NCBI GenBank assembly: GCA_905370385.1
Contig: CAJPKN010000039.1
Coordinates: 1 to 12,212 of the forward strand
From: Stomatobaculum longum
GTDB taxonomy: Bacteria; Bacillota; Clostridia; Lachnospirales; Lachnospiraceae
Direction of reading: 5' to 3'
Length of the DNA stretch: 12,212 bases
Part shown: one piece after another, positions 1 through 7,094 of the stretch
Layout of the letters: the number at the start of each line of letters is the position of its first letter
How positions within the stretch are numbered: position 1 is the stretch's first letter
The notes under the pieces: model-generated
Seen by the model: only the letters and a program-made list of their open reading frames with translations
The model's database searches: none
Told to the model about the DNA's origin: nothing
Made by a program: the position numbers and the translations under genes

Positions 1-210
1 GGATAAAGAAAAGTTAAATCGATTTATTTTCGCAATTATTGCATAAATAATTAAAAGCAGAGTGGGACAAAAAGTGTGGCAGAGAAGCGCTTATCGTCCG
101 TGAAAGCGCGTCTGTCTCGGACACCGTGGATGGGCTGTAAGTGTGATTTGGTTTATTTGCCGTGTACTTTTATTCCCAGGAAAGACTGTTGAGCGAAGAC
201 CGGGGGACTT
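1..210. other. Leader/intergenic region before the kinase gene
   Basis: No gene is visible here on either strand. The first 60 bases are very AT-rich, unlike the rest of the window, and contain a 7-bp inverted repeat (AATTATT at 34-40, AATAATT at 46-52, loop GCATA). A second inverted repeat, GCGCTT at 87-92 and AAGCGC at 104-109, could form a small hairpin in a transcript. I see no convincing paired -35/-10 promoter, so the promoter of the downstream operon is probably here but is not placed. Confidence 0.5.
34..52. promoter_or_regulatory. AT-rich inverted repeat, possible operator
   Basis: AATTATT (34-40) and AATAATT (46-52) are perfect 7-bp inverted arms around a 5-base centre, inside the most AT-rich stretch of the leader. 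The position upstream of a regulator-led operon makes it a candidate protein-binding site. Simple AT-rich palindromes arise easily by chance, so this is weak. Confidence 0.25.
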
Positions 211-1881
211 ATGGGAGAAAAGGCAGAGAAGCAATACGACTATCTGACACTGTGCATTCATTACCGCATCATCTCCCTTCTGCTCTCGACGGCTGTCTTC
301 TTATCGGGTATGTGGGAGAAAGAGAGATTCTCTCCCACAGGCTGGGGCATTATCTTCGGTATGTTTCTGTCCTGTCTCATCGGAAATTATCTCTATGTTC
401 GAGCGGAAAAGAACAAGGACGCGATGAGAGCCGTGCTCGGTGTGGAACTCGCGGCCTACGGTATTTTTATTTACCTGAGCGGAGGGCTCTCGAGTCCTTA
501 TCTCTGGTACGTACTCTGTTGCATGATGATCAGCTTAAGCGGTGAGTTCGACGGGAGCACAGCTTTGCTCGCGGCAATCTGGTGTGTGGCCTGCGCCTTG
601 GTGGGGCAGCAGAACAGAAATCCGGTAAGGCTTGAGAGCAACATTCTGGTGGGGGTTCTCTGCACCTTCGGCAACTTCTATGTGCTGCGGCGACATGTAC
701 AGTCCATCCGCGAAGGAAGGGAAGAGCTGCGCGACTTAAACAGCTGCCTCGTGGAAGAAAATCGGCGCAGCGAGTACGCGCTTTCCCGCGTGGCGGATAT
801 GTATGAAGGCTTCGCCCTCATGGCGATGACGGATGCCGAACGGGTGCTCGGGGAACTTGCCACCTTGATTGCGGCGAGTGTATCGCCCGAGGGTTGCGTC
901 TTGATACGGCGCAACGAGGAACAGATGATACGCGAAATCATCATCCGCGGTATGCCGGAAAAACAGGGGGAAGAACTGGTGTCCCGGGCTACGGCAATGA
1001 GCCGAAGCGAAGGGGAAGTGCGGGTGAACGGTCAGCGCTATCAGCTCTTTTCCGTCGAGAGCGGCAGCGGAGACGGCATGCTCATCATAGGGGCAGCGGA
1101 TGCGGAAAGCACTGCGGTAAAGGAGAGCGGTCTTAATGAGCTTGTTCGGCGTGAGCGGGAGTTTTATGTACGGCTCTGCGGCATTATTTTTCGCGGGCTC
1201 GATATGCAGGGGCAGATGGAGGCGTATATTTCCGCGGAGGAAAAAAACCGGATTGCGGACGAAATTCACGACACGGTTATCCAGAAACTTTTCGGTTTAA
1301 ACTGCGGTTTGAAGGAACTGGAACTCTTTGTCGAGAAGGAGGAGACAAAACGGGGGGCCGCGCTGGAGCGGATTGTGCTTCTCCAAAAGACGGCGGCACT
1401 CACCATGCGGGAGCTGCGGGAGACGGTTTACGGGCGAAATTTTGCGCGCAGCGGGGAGCAAAGTTTTGAGGGCAGGCTCCTCAGCTACATGGAGGAAGCG
1501 GAGCGACAGTATGCTGTCCGTATTCCGGTTTCGGTTGCAAACGGCATCGAAGAACTCTCGGCGGCGCAGAAGACAGTGCTTTACCGCGTGGCCTGCGAGG
1601 CCGTCAACAATGCCGCGCGACACGGAGGCGCCAAAGAAATTCGAGTGGAGATTCGCGCGGAGGAAGAAGGCTTCGTCCTGAATGTAAAGGACGACGGGAG
1701 CGGCTTTGAGGAAAAAAGGGTCCCGGGTTCCGGCGGCAAGGGACTTCGGAGTATGAAAAAGGTTGCGGCACTCCTTGGCGCATCGCTTCGCGTGGAGAGC
1801 GGCGAAGGACAGGGAACGGAAATCACACTCACCCTTCCGGTGAGCGCTTTGCAAAGGGGGAAAAGCGTATGTATCTCGTAG
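211..1881 (+). CDS. Membrane sensor histidine kinase, NarL/DesK type (HisKA_3 + HATPase_c)
   Basis: The 556-residue protein is a sensor kinase that autophosphorylates on histidine and passes phosphate to the regulator encoded next. Residues about 13-160 are hydrophobic and give roughly five or six membrane helices with very short loops, so no sizeable extracellular sensor domain is present. Residues about 165-190 look like a coiled linker and about 190-330 form a GAF-like cytoplasmic region (inferred from shape only). The dimerisation/phosphoacceptor motif EIHDTVIQKLF places the active histidine at H353. The ATPase has the N box EAVNNAARHG (463-472), DDGSGF (494-499) and GGKGL (508-512). ATG 211 is the first possible start after an in-frame TGA and has a G-rich ribosome site a few bases upstream. 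The end overlaps the regulator gene by 13 bases, so the two are translationally coupled. The signal it senses is unknown; control of the downstream fibre genes is inferred from position. Confidence 0.93.
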   Translation: MGEKAEKQYDYLTLCIHYRIISLLLSTAVFLSGMWEKERFSPTGWGIIFGMFLSCLIGNYLYVRAEKNKDAMRAVLGVELAAYGIFIYLSGGLSSPYLWYVLCCMMISLSGEFDGSTALLAAIWCVACALVGQQNRNPVRLESNILVGVLCTFGNFYVLRRHVQSIREGREELRDLNSCLVEENRRSEYALSRVADMYEGFALMAMTDAERVLGELATLIAASVSPEGCVLIRRNEEQMIREIIIRGMPEKQGEELVSRATAMSRSEGEVRVNGQRYQLFSVESGSGDGMLIIGAADAESTAVKESGLNELVRREREFYVRLCGIIFRGLDMQGQMEAYISAEEKNRIADEIHDTVIQKLFGLNCGLKELELFVEKEETKRGAALERIVLLQKTAALTMRELRETVYGRNFARSGEQSFEGRLLSYMEEAERQYAVRIPVSVANGIEELSAAQKTVLYRVACEAVNNAARHGGAKEIRVEIRAEEEGFVLNVKDDGSGFEEKRVPGSGGKGLRSMKKVAALLGASLRVESGEGQGTEITLTLPVSALQRGKSVCIS

Positions 1882-2498
1882 TGGATGACCATCCGCTGGC
1901 GCGGAAGGGACTCGAGCAGATCATTCATATGTATTGTCCGGAGGAAGAGGTTCTGGAGGCGGGAACCGTGCGCGAAGCGGTGTCACGCATGGATGAGGCA
2001 GCGGTCAGCGTGGCGTTCATCGACATCCGCCTCGGCGCTGAGAGCGGTTTCGATGTGCTCAAATGGGTCAAGGAAAGCCGACGCGACGTACGTACCATCT
2101 TCATCACTTCCTCTTCGCGGGAGAGCGATTTCTTTCGGGCGCGGGAGATGGGGGTGGATGCCTATATCTTGAAAGACGCCTTTGTGGACGAGATTATGTT
2201 CGGCCTCCGCGCGGTGCAGCGAGGCAATAAGTTCTATTCCGCCGCTCTTGTGGAAAAGCTGAATCAGGCGGCGGAGGAAGATCGAAAACTCGAGGAGCTC
2301 ACGGAGCGCGAAATCGAGGTTCTGCGTCTCATGAGCCGGGGGTGTTCCAACGCGGAAATCGGCGATTTATTGTTTATCTCGCTCGGAACAGTCAAAAAGC
2401 ATGTGAGCAGCATACTCGGGAAGCTCGGCTTTAAGAGCCGTGTGGAGGCCGTGTTGTTTGCGGGAAAGTGTGACAGTCTTTCGGAACTCAGCGTGTAA
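1869..2498 (+). CDS. Response regulator, NarL/FixJ family (REC + LuxR HTH)
   Basis: This 209-residue DNA-binding regulator is the partner of the kinase it overlaps. The receiver domain (1-about 120) shows the acidic pair D6-D7, the phosphoacceptor D52 in FIDIRLG, the switch residue T80 in IFITS and K102 in ILKDA. A LuxR-type helix-turn-helix lies at about 142-197, beginning LTEREIEVLRLMSRGCSN, with recognition-helix residues SLGTVKKHVSSIL. Length is standard for the family. A strong AAAGGGGG ribosome site at about 1854-1861 supports ATG 1869 inside the kinase gene. Only 32 bases separate it from the secreted-protein gene at 2531, so the regulator is likely in the same transcript as the export genes and may autoregulate them. 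The target sites are not identifiable from this window. Confidence 0.93.
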   Translation: MYLVVDDHPLARKGLEQIIHMYCPEEEVLEAGTVREAVSRMDEAAVSVAFIDIRLGAESGFDVLKWVKESRRDVRTIFITSSSRESDFFRAREMGVDAYILKDAFVDEIMFGLRAVQRGNKFYSAALVEKLNQAAEEDRKLEELTEREIEVLRLMSRGCSNAEIGDLLFISLGTVKKHVSSILGKLGFKSRVEAVLFAGKCDSLSELSV

Positions 2499-2530
2499 AA
2501 CAGGACGATGCGGACAGGAGGTAAGAAGAG

Positions 2531-3469
2531 ATGAGGAGACAGGGGGGAAAACTCTTACCCTGCGCTGTTCTGGCACTTTGTCTGGCAGCGCTGGGGACAG
2601 GGTACGCGTATTGGGACGGTACGCTCCGCGTTGCCGGAAAGCTCGCAACGGGGCAGCTGGACTGCGCATTTGCGAGCGAAGGGACATATCGCGCTGTATT
2701 GGTGCGGGATGGCGGAGAAGTGCTTGCGGAAGTGCCGATGGAGGCAAGCGCGGGTGAAAATGAGAAGAGCATAGCTTTGGTGTTTCCGGAGGGAATCCCC
2801 GAAGACTTTTTGGGCGGGGAAAATTATCTTCGAATTTCTTGTCCGATTGCGGAAAAGGGGATGAAGGCGAAGGAAAAGCTCGTCGACTTCACGGTCCCCG
2901 GAGAAGAGATTCCGCTCACGCCCGAACAGGTCTATTTGGCCCTTCCGAATGCCGTCTATGACTGGGATGAGCCGGATGCCGGTTTCTTGGAACCTAAGCG
3001 GCTTATTGCCTTTCGCAGCGTGGAGCGGCTGGACGATGTGCTCTGTTGCTGTCTTTATCTGCGAGCGGAGAATGAGAAGCCGGAGGGGGGTATGCCGGAT
3101 TTCATTCGGGTGGACGAGGAGAGTCTCATGGCCATGCCGCTTGCCGAGCGGCTGTTTCCGAGCAGCGGTGTCTGGGTAGACTATTCCTTTGCGACGGAGT
3201 TGCGCATCGATCAGCAGACAGCGGGCAGCGGGAAACGAATTCACTTGTTCGGGGCGCTGACAACGTATGCCTATTGGACGGATTGCTTGCATATGAAGGG
3301 CAATGCGGCATTTCACTTCCCGGTGGCCGTTCAGCTTCTCGAGGCAGGCGAGTTTCCGGCGGACGGCGCCGTAATCGATGACCGAGGGTTTGCGACCGAG
3401 TCAAATGCTCGGAAAAACGGGAAAACGGAGCAATATCAAAATACAGCCGGAAGAACGGGAGAGTTATGA
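2531..3469 (+). CDS. SipW-dependent secreted protein, probable minor fibre/anchor subunit
   Basis: The 312-residue protein begins with a short basic stretch, a hydrophobic core and LGTGYAYW (21-28). This is a SipW-dependent signal peptide, with likely cleavage after A26 by analogy with TasA. The same pattern starts the TasA-like protein at 5952. The rest is hydrophilic and looks beta-rich, with a three-cysteine cluster at 172-174. Unusually, a second TYAYWTDCL motif sits at residues 245-253, followed by a stretch resembling the mature N-terminus. There is no clear C-terminal membrane anchor or sortase motif. An AGGAGG ribosome site lies 9 bases before ATG 2531. The stop overlaps the signal-peptidase start by ATGA, tying substrate and peptidase together. 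Beyond the signal peptide I do not recognise a family; the role as minor subunit, adaptor or nucleator is inferred from context. Confidence 0.8.
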   Translation: MRRQGGKLLPCAVLALCLAALGTGYAYWDGTLRVAGKLATGQLDCAFASEGTYRAVLVRDGGEVLAEVPMEASAGENEKSIALVFPEGIPEDFLGGENYLRISCPIAEKGMKAKEKLVDFTVPGEEIPLTPEQVYLALPNAVYDWDEPDAGFLEPKRLIAFRSVERLDDVLCCCLYLRAENEKPEGGMPDFIRVDEESLMAMPLAERLFPSSGVWVDYSFATELRIDQQTAGSGKRIHLFGALTTYAYWTDCLHMKGNAAFHFPVAVQLLEAGEFPADGAVIDDRGFATESNARKNGKTEQYQNTAGRTGEL

Positions 3470-4659
3470 CCGTCGCCTTCTTTTTCCTGTTGTTCTTACT
3501 GGTCGGGACTGCCGTTCCGGCGTTCAAAACACTCCTTGAGGGCAATTTGTATCTTGCCCTTTTCTGGTACGGAAGTATGGCAGCGCTGCTCCTCTTTGTA
3601 CTGCCGCGGGTCGGTGTGCGGCGTCGCGCTGCCCAAAGGAGAGGGATGCACATCTATGCACTGACCGGTGCGGCAATTTTTTTGGCGCTCCGTTTTGTGA
3701 GCGCTGTTTTTATGAAATGCCTGAAGGGGAGTCCCTATGACAGCTCGATCGGCGGCATGGTACGGAACGTGCTTCTCTTGCTTCTGCCTCTCATTGTGCG
3801 AGAGGGCGTACGTGCCTACGGTTTGGGGCTCAGCAGAAAGCACATACGCCACCGCACGCTCTCCGCGGTTTTGTTGACCTTGTTTTTTGCTCTCTTGGAA
3901 CTCAATGTACAGCGGGCACTGCGGCTGGAAGGCGCGGAGAATCGCTTCGTGTTTGCGGCGGAAACCGTGCTTCCCGCGCTTACACGGAGCGCCCTGCAAA
4001 CAGGACTCGTGCTGAGCGGCGGGATGTGGCCTTCGGTACTTTACAGCGGCAGCATAGGGATTTTTGAACGGGTATTTCCGTTTTTGCCGGATTTGCCGTG
4101 GTTAGCGAATGCCGCCATAGGACTTTGTTTTCCGGTTTTCTTTCTCCTCTTTGTGAGAGAGCGCTTCCGCGCGGAAGAGTTCGGGGAGCATACAGAGCCG
4201 CAGAGCAGTTCTTTGAGCTGGTACGCGGAACTCCTTGCGGCCGTGATCTTCTATTGGTTTTGTGTCGGTGTGTTTCCGGTCTATCCGACGGTCATACTGA
4301 CCGGAAGCATGGAACCGGTCATTCATCCGGGCGATGTGGTACTGGTGCGGAAACTCCGCGAAGAACAGGAAATCAAGGCACTCTCGGAGGGGACGGTGAT
4401 CAGCTTCCGCCGGGGGGATATCAGCATCACGCACAGAATCCTTGCGGTGCGAGAGGATGAGGCAGGGAACCGCACGTTTATCACGAAGGGGGACAACAAC
4501 CCCTCCGCGGACACCGAAGTTGTTCACCCGAATGATATCAGCGGCACGGTGATTCGGGTCGTCCCGCGGGTCGGTATTCCCGTACTGCTTTTAAACAGCA
4601 GGCGTAAGGTACCGACGGAAATTCAGCAGGGCCTACGAACAGAGACAGCAATTCCTTGA
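3466..4659 (+). CDS. SipW-like (ER/archaeal-type) signal peptidase I with polytopic N-terminal extension
   Basis: The C-terminal 150 residues form a signal peptidase I of the SipW/ER branch, which uses a Ser-His pair instead of Ser-Lys. The serine box ILTGSMEPVIHPGD gives the nucleophile S281. GDISITHRI places histidine H323 where Gram-negative LepB has lysine. KGDNNPSAD (341-349) is the conserved aspartate box. Residues about 1-230 are strongly hydrophobic and suggest around six or seven extra membrane segments, followed by one just before the catalytic domain (about 252-270). At 397 residues it is roughly twice the length of Bacillus SipW. It should cleave the GYA-YW signal peptides of the proteins at 2531 and 5952 on the outer face of the membrane. 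ATG 3466 overlaps the previous stop by four bases and has GGGAG upstream. The function of the N-terminal part is unknown. Confidence 0.88.
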   Translation: MTVAFFFLLFLLVGTAVPAFKTLLEGNLYLALFWYGSMAALLLFVLPRVGVRRRAAQRRGMHIYALTGAAIFLALRFVSAVFMKCLKGSPYDSSIGGMVRNVLLLLLPLIVREGVRAYGLGLSRKHIRHRTLSAVLLTLFFALLELNVQRALRLEGAENRFVFAAETVLPALTRSALQTGLVLSGGMWPSVLYSGSIGIFERVFPFLPDLPWLANAAIGLCFPVFFLLFVRERFRAEEFGEHTEPQSSSLSWYAELLAAVIFYWFCVGVFPVYPTVILTGSMEPVIHPGDVVLVRKLREEQEIKALSEGTVISFRRGDISITHRILAVREDEAGNRTFITKGDNNPSADTEVVHPNDISGTVIRVVPRVGIPVLLLNSRRKVPTEIQQGLRTETAIP

Positions 4660-4711
4660 GCTGCGCAATGCCGGAGAGAGGCAGCTGAGGGGAAGAGGAG
4701 ACGGGTACAGT
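4660..4711 (+). other. Short spacer with weak hairpin before the DUF5305 gene
   Basis: The 52-base gap contains AGCTGC (4659-4664) and GCAGCT (4681-4686), which could pair as a 6-bp stem with a 16-base loop. There is no T-run after it, so it is not a terminator; it could be a weak RNA processing or stability element. An AGAGGAG ribosome site at 4694-4700 follows. Confidence 0.3.
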
Positions 4712-5812
4712 ATGGAAGAGGCAATGAAGAAGGGCAAAAAGAACATAAGACCTGTATTTGACACGAGACGTAAAATTGCGACAACGCTGGCGGGGCTGAT
4801 TTGTCTGGTTGCGGCCGCGTTTCTCCTGTTTCGGGCCATGCAAAGAGAGAGCACAGTGCGAGAGCAAACGCTTTATTCCTATGAACTCGGTGTCAGCGCG
4901 GAACCTTGGGTACATCTCCGTGAAAACTCGGTGTTTTCGGAGGAATGGCTCTCGGCCGGCGCAGTATATCCGCGGAATTTGGCAGATTTACTCTGGGTTA
5001 AGTTCAGCGCAAAGCTGACGGGAGAGGGTAGCCTTACGGTTCGCTGCGGCGGGCAGTATGAGTCCGCTGTGGAACTCGCCGGTTATTTTAACCGAGACGG
5101 CGAAAAGAAACAGATTTTTTCGCAACGGATTTCGCTGGAGAGCGGTGAAATACAAGCGGGAGAGGACGGCGGTGCCTTCGCAGAGACGATTGCACAGCTG
5201 AATCCTGCGGACTACGCGGAGCGCTTTGCGGAAATCGAGAGAGAGCTGGGAGGCAGTTTTGAACATGAGTTGAAACTTGTCTTTTCCGGCAAATTCACGC
5301 TGCAAAGCGAGGCGGAACATCAGGAAAAGCCCTTTTCTCTGGAAATCCCATTGCCGGACGACGCGAAAAGCGGATTCTACACCCTGGAAACGGGAGCCGA
5401 GATTCAGGACAGCGGCAGCGTGACGAGACGTGAGCGCATACAAGCGGCGCCTTCCTTCCCGAAACTTGCGGGCGGCGTCCTGCTCCTTTCGGGCGGCCTC
5501 TTCCTTGTCCTGACGGGCCTCGTATTTTCCAAGGCGCCTACGCCGGAAGAGGCCAGAAAAATCGAACTGCGTCGGCTGCTTCGGAAGTATGGTTCAAGGC
5601 TCGTATTTACCGAAAGCCGGGAAGAAGTTCCGGCAGATGCGATACGGCTTAAAAACCTCGAGAGTCTGCTCCTTGTTGCGGAGGAACTCAGGCAGCCTGC
5701 GGTCTGCACGCCGGATGCGGAGGGACTTCCGCTCGACGGTATGTTCACCGTTCGCTGCGGCAATCGAAGCTTTTTTGTTCAGATTCCGGAGTCCCTACCA
5801 CTTTCGGAGTAG
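4712..5812 (+). CDS. DUF5305-family membrane protein
   Basis: The 366-residue protein has a basic N-terminus, a membrane helix at about 22-42, an extracytoplasmic region of about 205 residues, a second helix at about 249-273 and a C-terminal cytoplasmic tail of about 90 residues. The stretch LYSYELGVSAEPWVHLRENSVF (split here only by family resemblance to residues 54-75) and the following LWVKFSAKLTGEGSL resemble the start of DUF5305 proteins. The tail, with an NLESLLLVAEELRQPAV-like segment (about 315-331), resembles the family's usual C-terminal domain. DUF5305 has no established biochemical role, but its members occur beside SipW-type signal peptidases. Placement between the peptidase and the main substrate suggests a chaperone, platform or quality-control role in export or assembly (inference). 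ATG 4712 has AGAGGAG 11 bases upstream; ATG 4724 is a possible alternative. Confidence 0.75.
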   Translation: MEEAMKKGKKNIRPVFDTRRKIATTLAGLICLVAAAFLLFRAMQRESTVREQTLYSYELGVSAEPWVHLRENSVFSEEWLSAGAVYPRNLADLLWVKFSAKLTGEGSLTVRCGGQYESAVELAGYFNRDGEKKQIFSQRISLESGEIQAGEDGGAFAETIAQLNPADYAERFAEIERELGGSFEHELKLVFSGKFTLQSEAEHQEKPFSLEIPLPDDAKSGFYTLETGAEIQDSGSVTRRERIQAAPSFPKLAGGVLLLSGGLFLVLTGLVFSKAPTPEEARKIELRRLLRKYGSRLVFTESREEVPADAIRLKNLESLLLVAEELRQPAVCTPDAEGLPLDGMFTVRCGNRSFFVQIPESLPLSE

Positions 5813-5951
5813 AAAAAGGGGGAACAAAGTATCCCGAGAGGGGGGGACCTTCGCCGGATGTGCGCTTTCCTTTCTTTTCGTAAACTGTGTTTGTAGTCAG
5901 AAACTGTACAGGATGACAAAACACAGAGAGAACGAAGGGAAGGGAATGGTT
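5813..5951 (+). other. 139-base spacer before the major secreted protein
   Basis: No gene is supported here. The gap is much longer than others in the cluster, which would fit an internal promoter or a processed leader for the highly codon-biased gene that follows. I tested TTGTAG at 5891-5896 as a -35 box but found no acceptable -10 at the right distance. GAAGGGAAGGGA just before the start is the purine-rich ribosome site. Confidence 0.45.
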
Positions 5952-6956
5952 ATGAGAAGAGCAGGAAAGAAATCGATCATCGGCGGCCTCCTTGCACTGT
6001 CACTGGTTCTCGCGGGAACCGGCTATGCATACTGGACGGACACCCTGAATGTCACGACGAGAGCAACGACAGGTGACTTCAGCATGATGTTTGCGGACCT
6101 CGGCCTCTATGCACAGTACGGAAACGAGACACTTCCGTCGGGCTGGAGTGTTGTGGACGGTATCGGCGACAGCGGTTATGTGGACGACAGCTTCTTCATG
6201 AGAGGCACCTCGGACTACAACAAGATCGCGAAGGACGGCAGCGTCGATGCTTACAAGGAGCGTCAGAAGGGCTACAACAATGTAGACTTCAATGCAGAGC
6301 TCGTGAACGCGGATTGGATTCCGAAAAACGTCGGTGTCTACACCACCGCAAACACGAAGGGCAGCGATCAGATTGTTCTTGAAATCAATGAGATGTATCC
6401 CGGCTATGCACAGGCTTTCCGCACGGATGTCCTGAACGTAGGCAGCATCGCGGCGAAGCTCAGCAGCATCAAGTTTGAGATGAAGGGCCTTGAGTGCAGC
6501 GGCGCAGCGGAAGATATGCTCGGTATCGCACTCTACATGGACGGCGAGCAGTACAGCCCGAAGAAGATTGAGGGAACCCGCGTATTTAAGTTGGTTGACT
6601 CTCTCGCAAGCGAGGGCGACTACTTCACGGTCGGCGGTGTGCACTTCATGAGACTTTCCGCACTGAAGAAGCTCTCCGACAGAGAGATTCGCGACGTCAT
6701 CGAGAACGCAACCATTCTCTGCAGCCCGGCAACGGACAACAGAATGGACCTCTTCCTCGCAGTCGCTATGGATCCGGACGCCGAGGGTGTTTACACGACG
6801 GGTTCCACGGAAGTTATGGCGAACAACGCAGACGCAGACAGCCAGCACAAGAGTGTTGAAGTCAGCATCAGCTTCCTTTGGGATCAGTTCAACGTCGGTA
6901 AGGATGCGGGAAATCCGAACTACCTTGTAAAGCAGAACAAGACCGGAAAGCGTTGA
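5952..6956 (+). CDS. TasA/CalY-like SipW-dependent major secreted (fibre-type) protein
   Basis: The 334-residue preprotein has a SipW-dependent signal peptide with hydrophobic core at about 9-22 and the site GTGYA|YWTD (22-30), likely cut after A26. B. subtilis TasA is cut at a comparable TWA|AFND site. The MYPGYAQAFRTDVLNVGSIA region (148-167) matches the YPG...V.N.GSI pattern of TasA-type beta-sandwich folds, and VSISFLWDQFN (304-314) resembles the typical last strand. It should be secreted and may polymerise into surface or matrix filaments (inference). Start choice: ATG 5952 has AGGGAA a few bases upstream and yields MRR-, as in the protein at 2531; ATG 5946 and ATG 5913 are in-frame alternatives. 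Codons favour C-ending and AAG forms (AAC, TAC, TTC, GAC) more than its neighbours, suggesting high expression. A strong terminator follows. Confidence 0.85.
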   Translation: MRRAGKKSIIGGLLALSLVLAGTGYAYWTDTLNVTTRATTGDFSMMFADLGLYAQYGNETLPSGWSVVDGIGDSGYVDDSFFMRGTSDYNKIAKDGSVDAYKERQKGYNNVDFNAELVNADWIPKNVGVYTTANTKGSDQIVLEINEMYPGYAQAFRTDVLNVGSIAAKLSSIKFEMKGLECSGAAEDMLGIALYMDGEQYSPKKIEGTRVFKLVDSLASEGDYFTVGGVHFMRLSALKKLSDREIRDVIENATILCSPATDNRMDLFLAVAMDPDAEGVYTTGSTEVMANNADADSQHKSVEVSISFLWDQFNVGKDAGNPNYLVKQNKTGKR

Positions 6957-6979
6957 GTTTTTCGGAATCATAAGGGGGG

Positions 6980-7015
6980 AGACTCCGTGCCGAAGGGCAC
7001 GGAGTCTTATTTTTT
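6980..7015 (+). terminator. Rho-independent terminator of the fibre locus
   Basis: A perfect 12-bp stem (6980-6991 with 6996-7007) closes a GAAG tetraloop and runs straight into a T-rich tail (7007-7015). It lies 23 bases after the stop of the TasA-like gene and marks the end of the cluster. Confidence 0.93.
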
Positions 7016-7094
7016 GTGCGACAAACTACGGTGCCCGGGACTGGTTTTCGGAGTAAAAAAATAGTAAGATGATTGTTCGGAAAGGGAGCTGCGG

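Noticed and set aside
87..109. Hairpin GCGCTT/AAGCGC in the leader as a terminator or riboswitch
   Set aside because: Six base pairs with an 11-base loop, no T-run, and no recognisable riboswitch core.
162..545. Open frame starting just before the NarL-type kinase gene in another frame
   Set aside because: Its product has no domain pattern, while the overlapping frame encodes clear membrane helices and a complete kinase.
5589..5951. Upstream in-frame extension of the TasA-like protein
   Set aside because: The extension overlaps the DUF5305 gene, would bury the signal peptide more than 100 residues inside the protein, and the purine-rich ribosome site sits just before 5946/5952.
6000..6971. 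Long antisense open frame opposite the TasA-like gene (over 300 codons), and similar ones opposite other genes (e.g. 2555-3316, 7290-8012)
   Set aside because: They mirror biased codon use on the coding strand, lack ribosome sites and recognisable domains, and lie opposite genes with clear family motifs.
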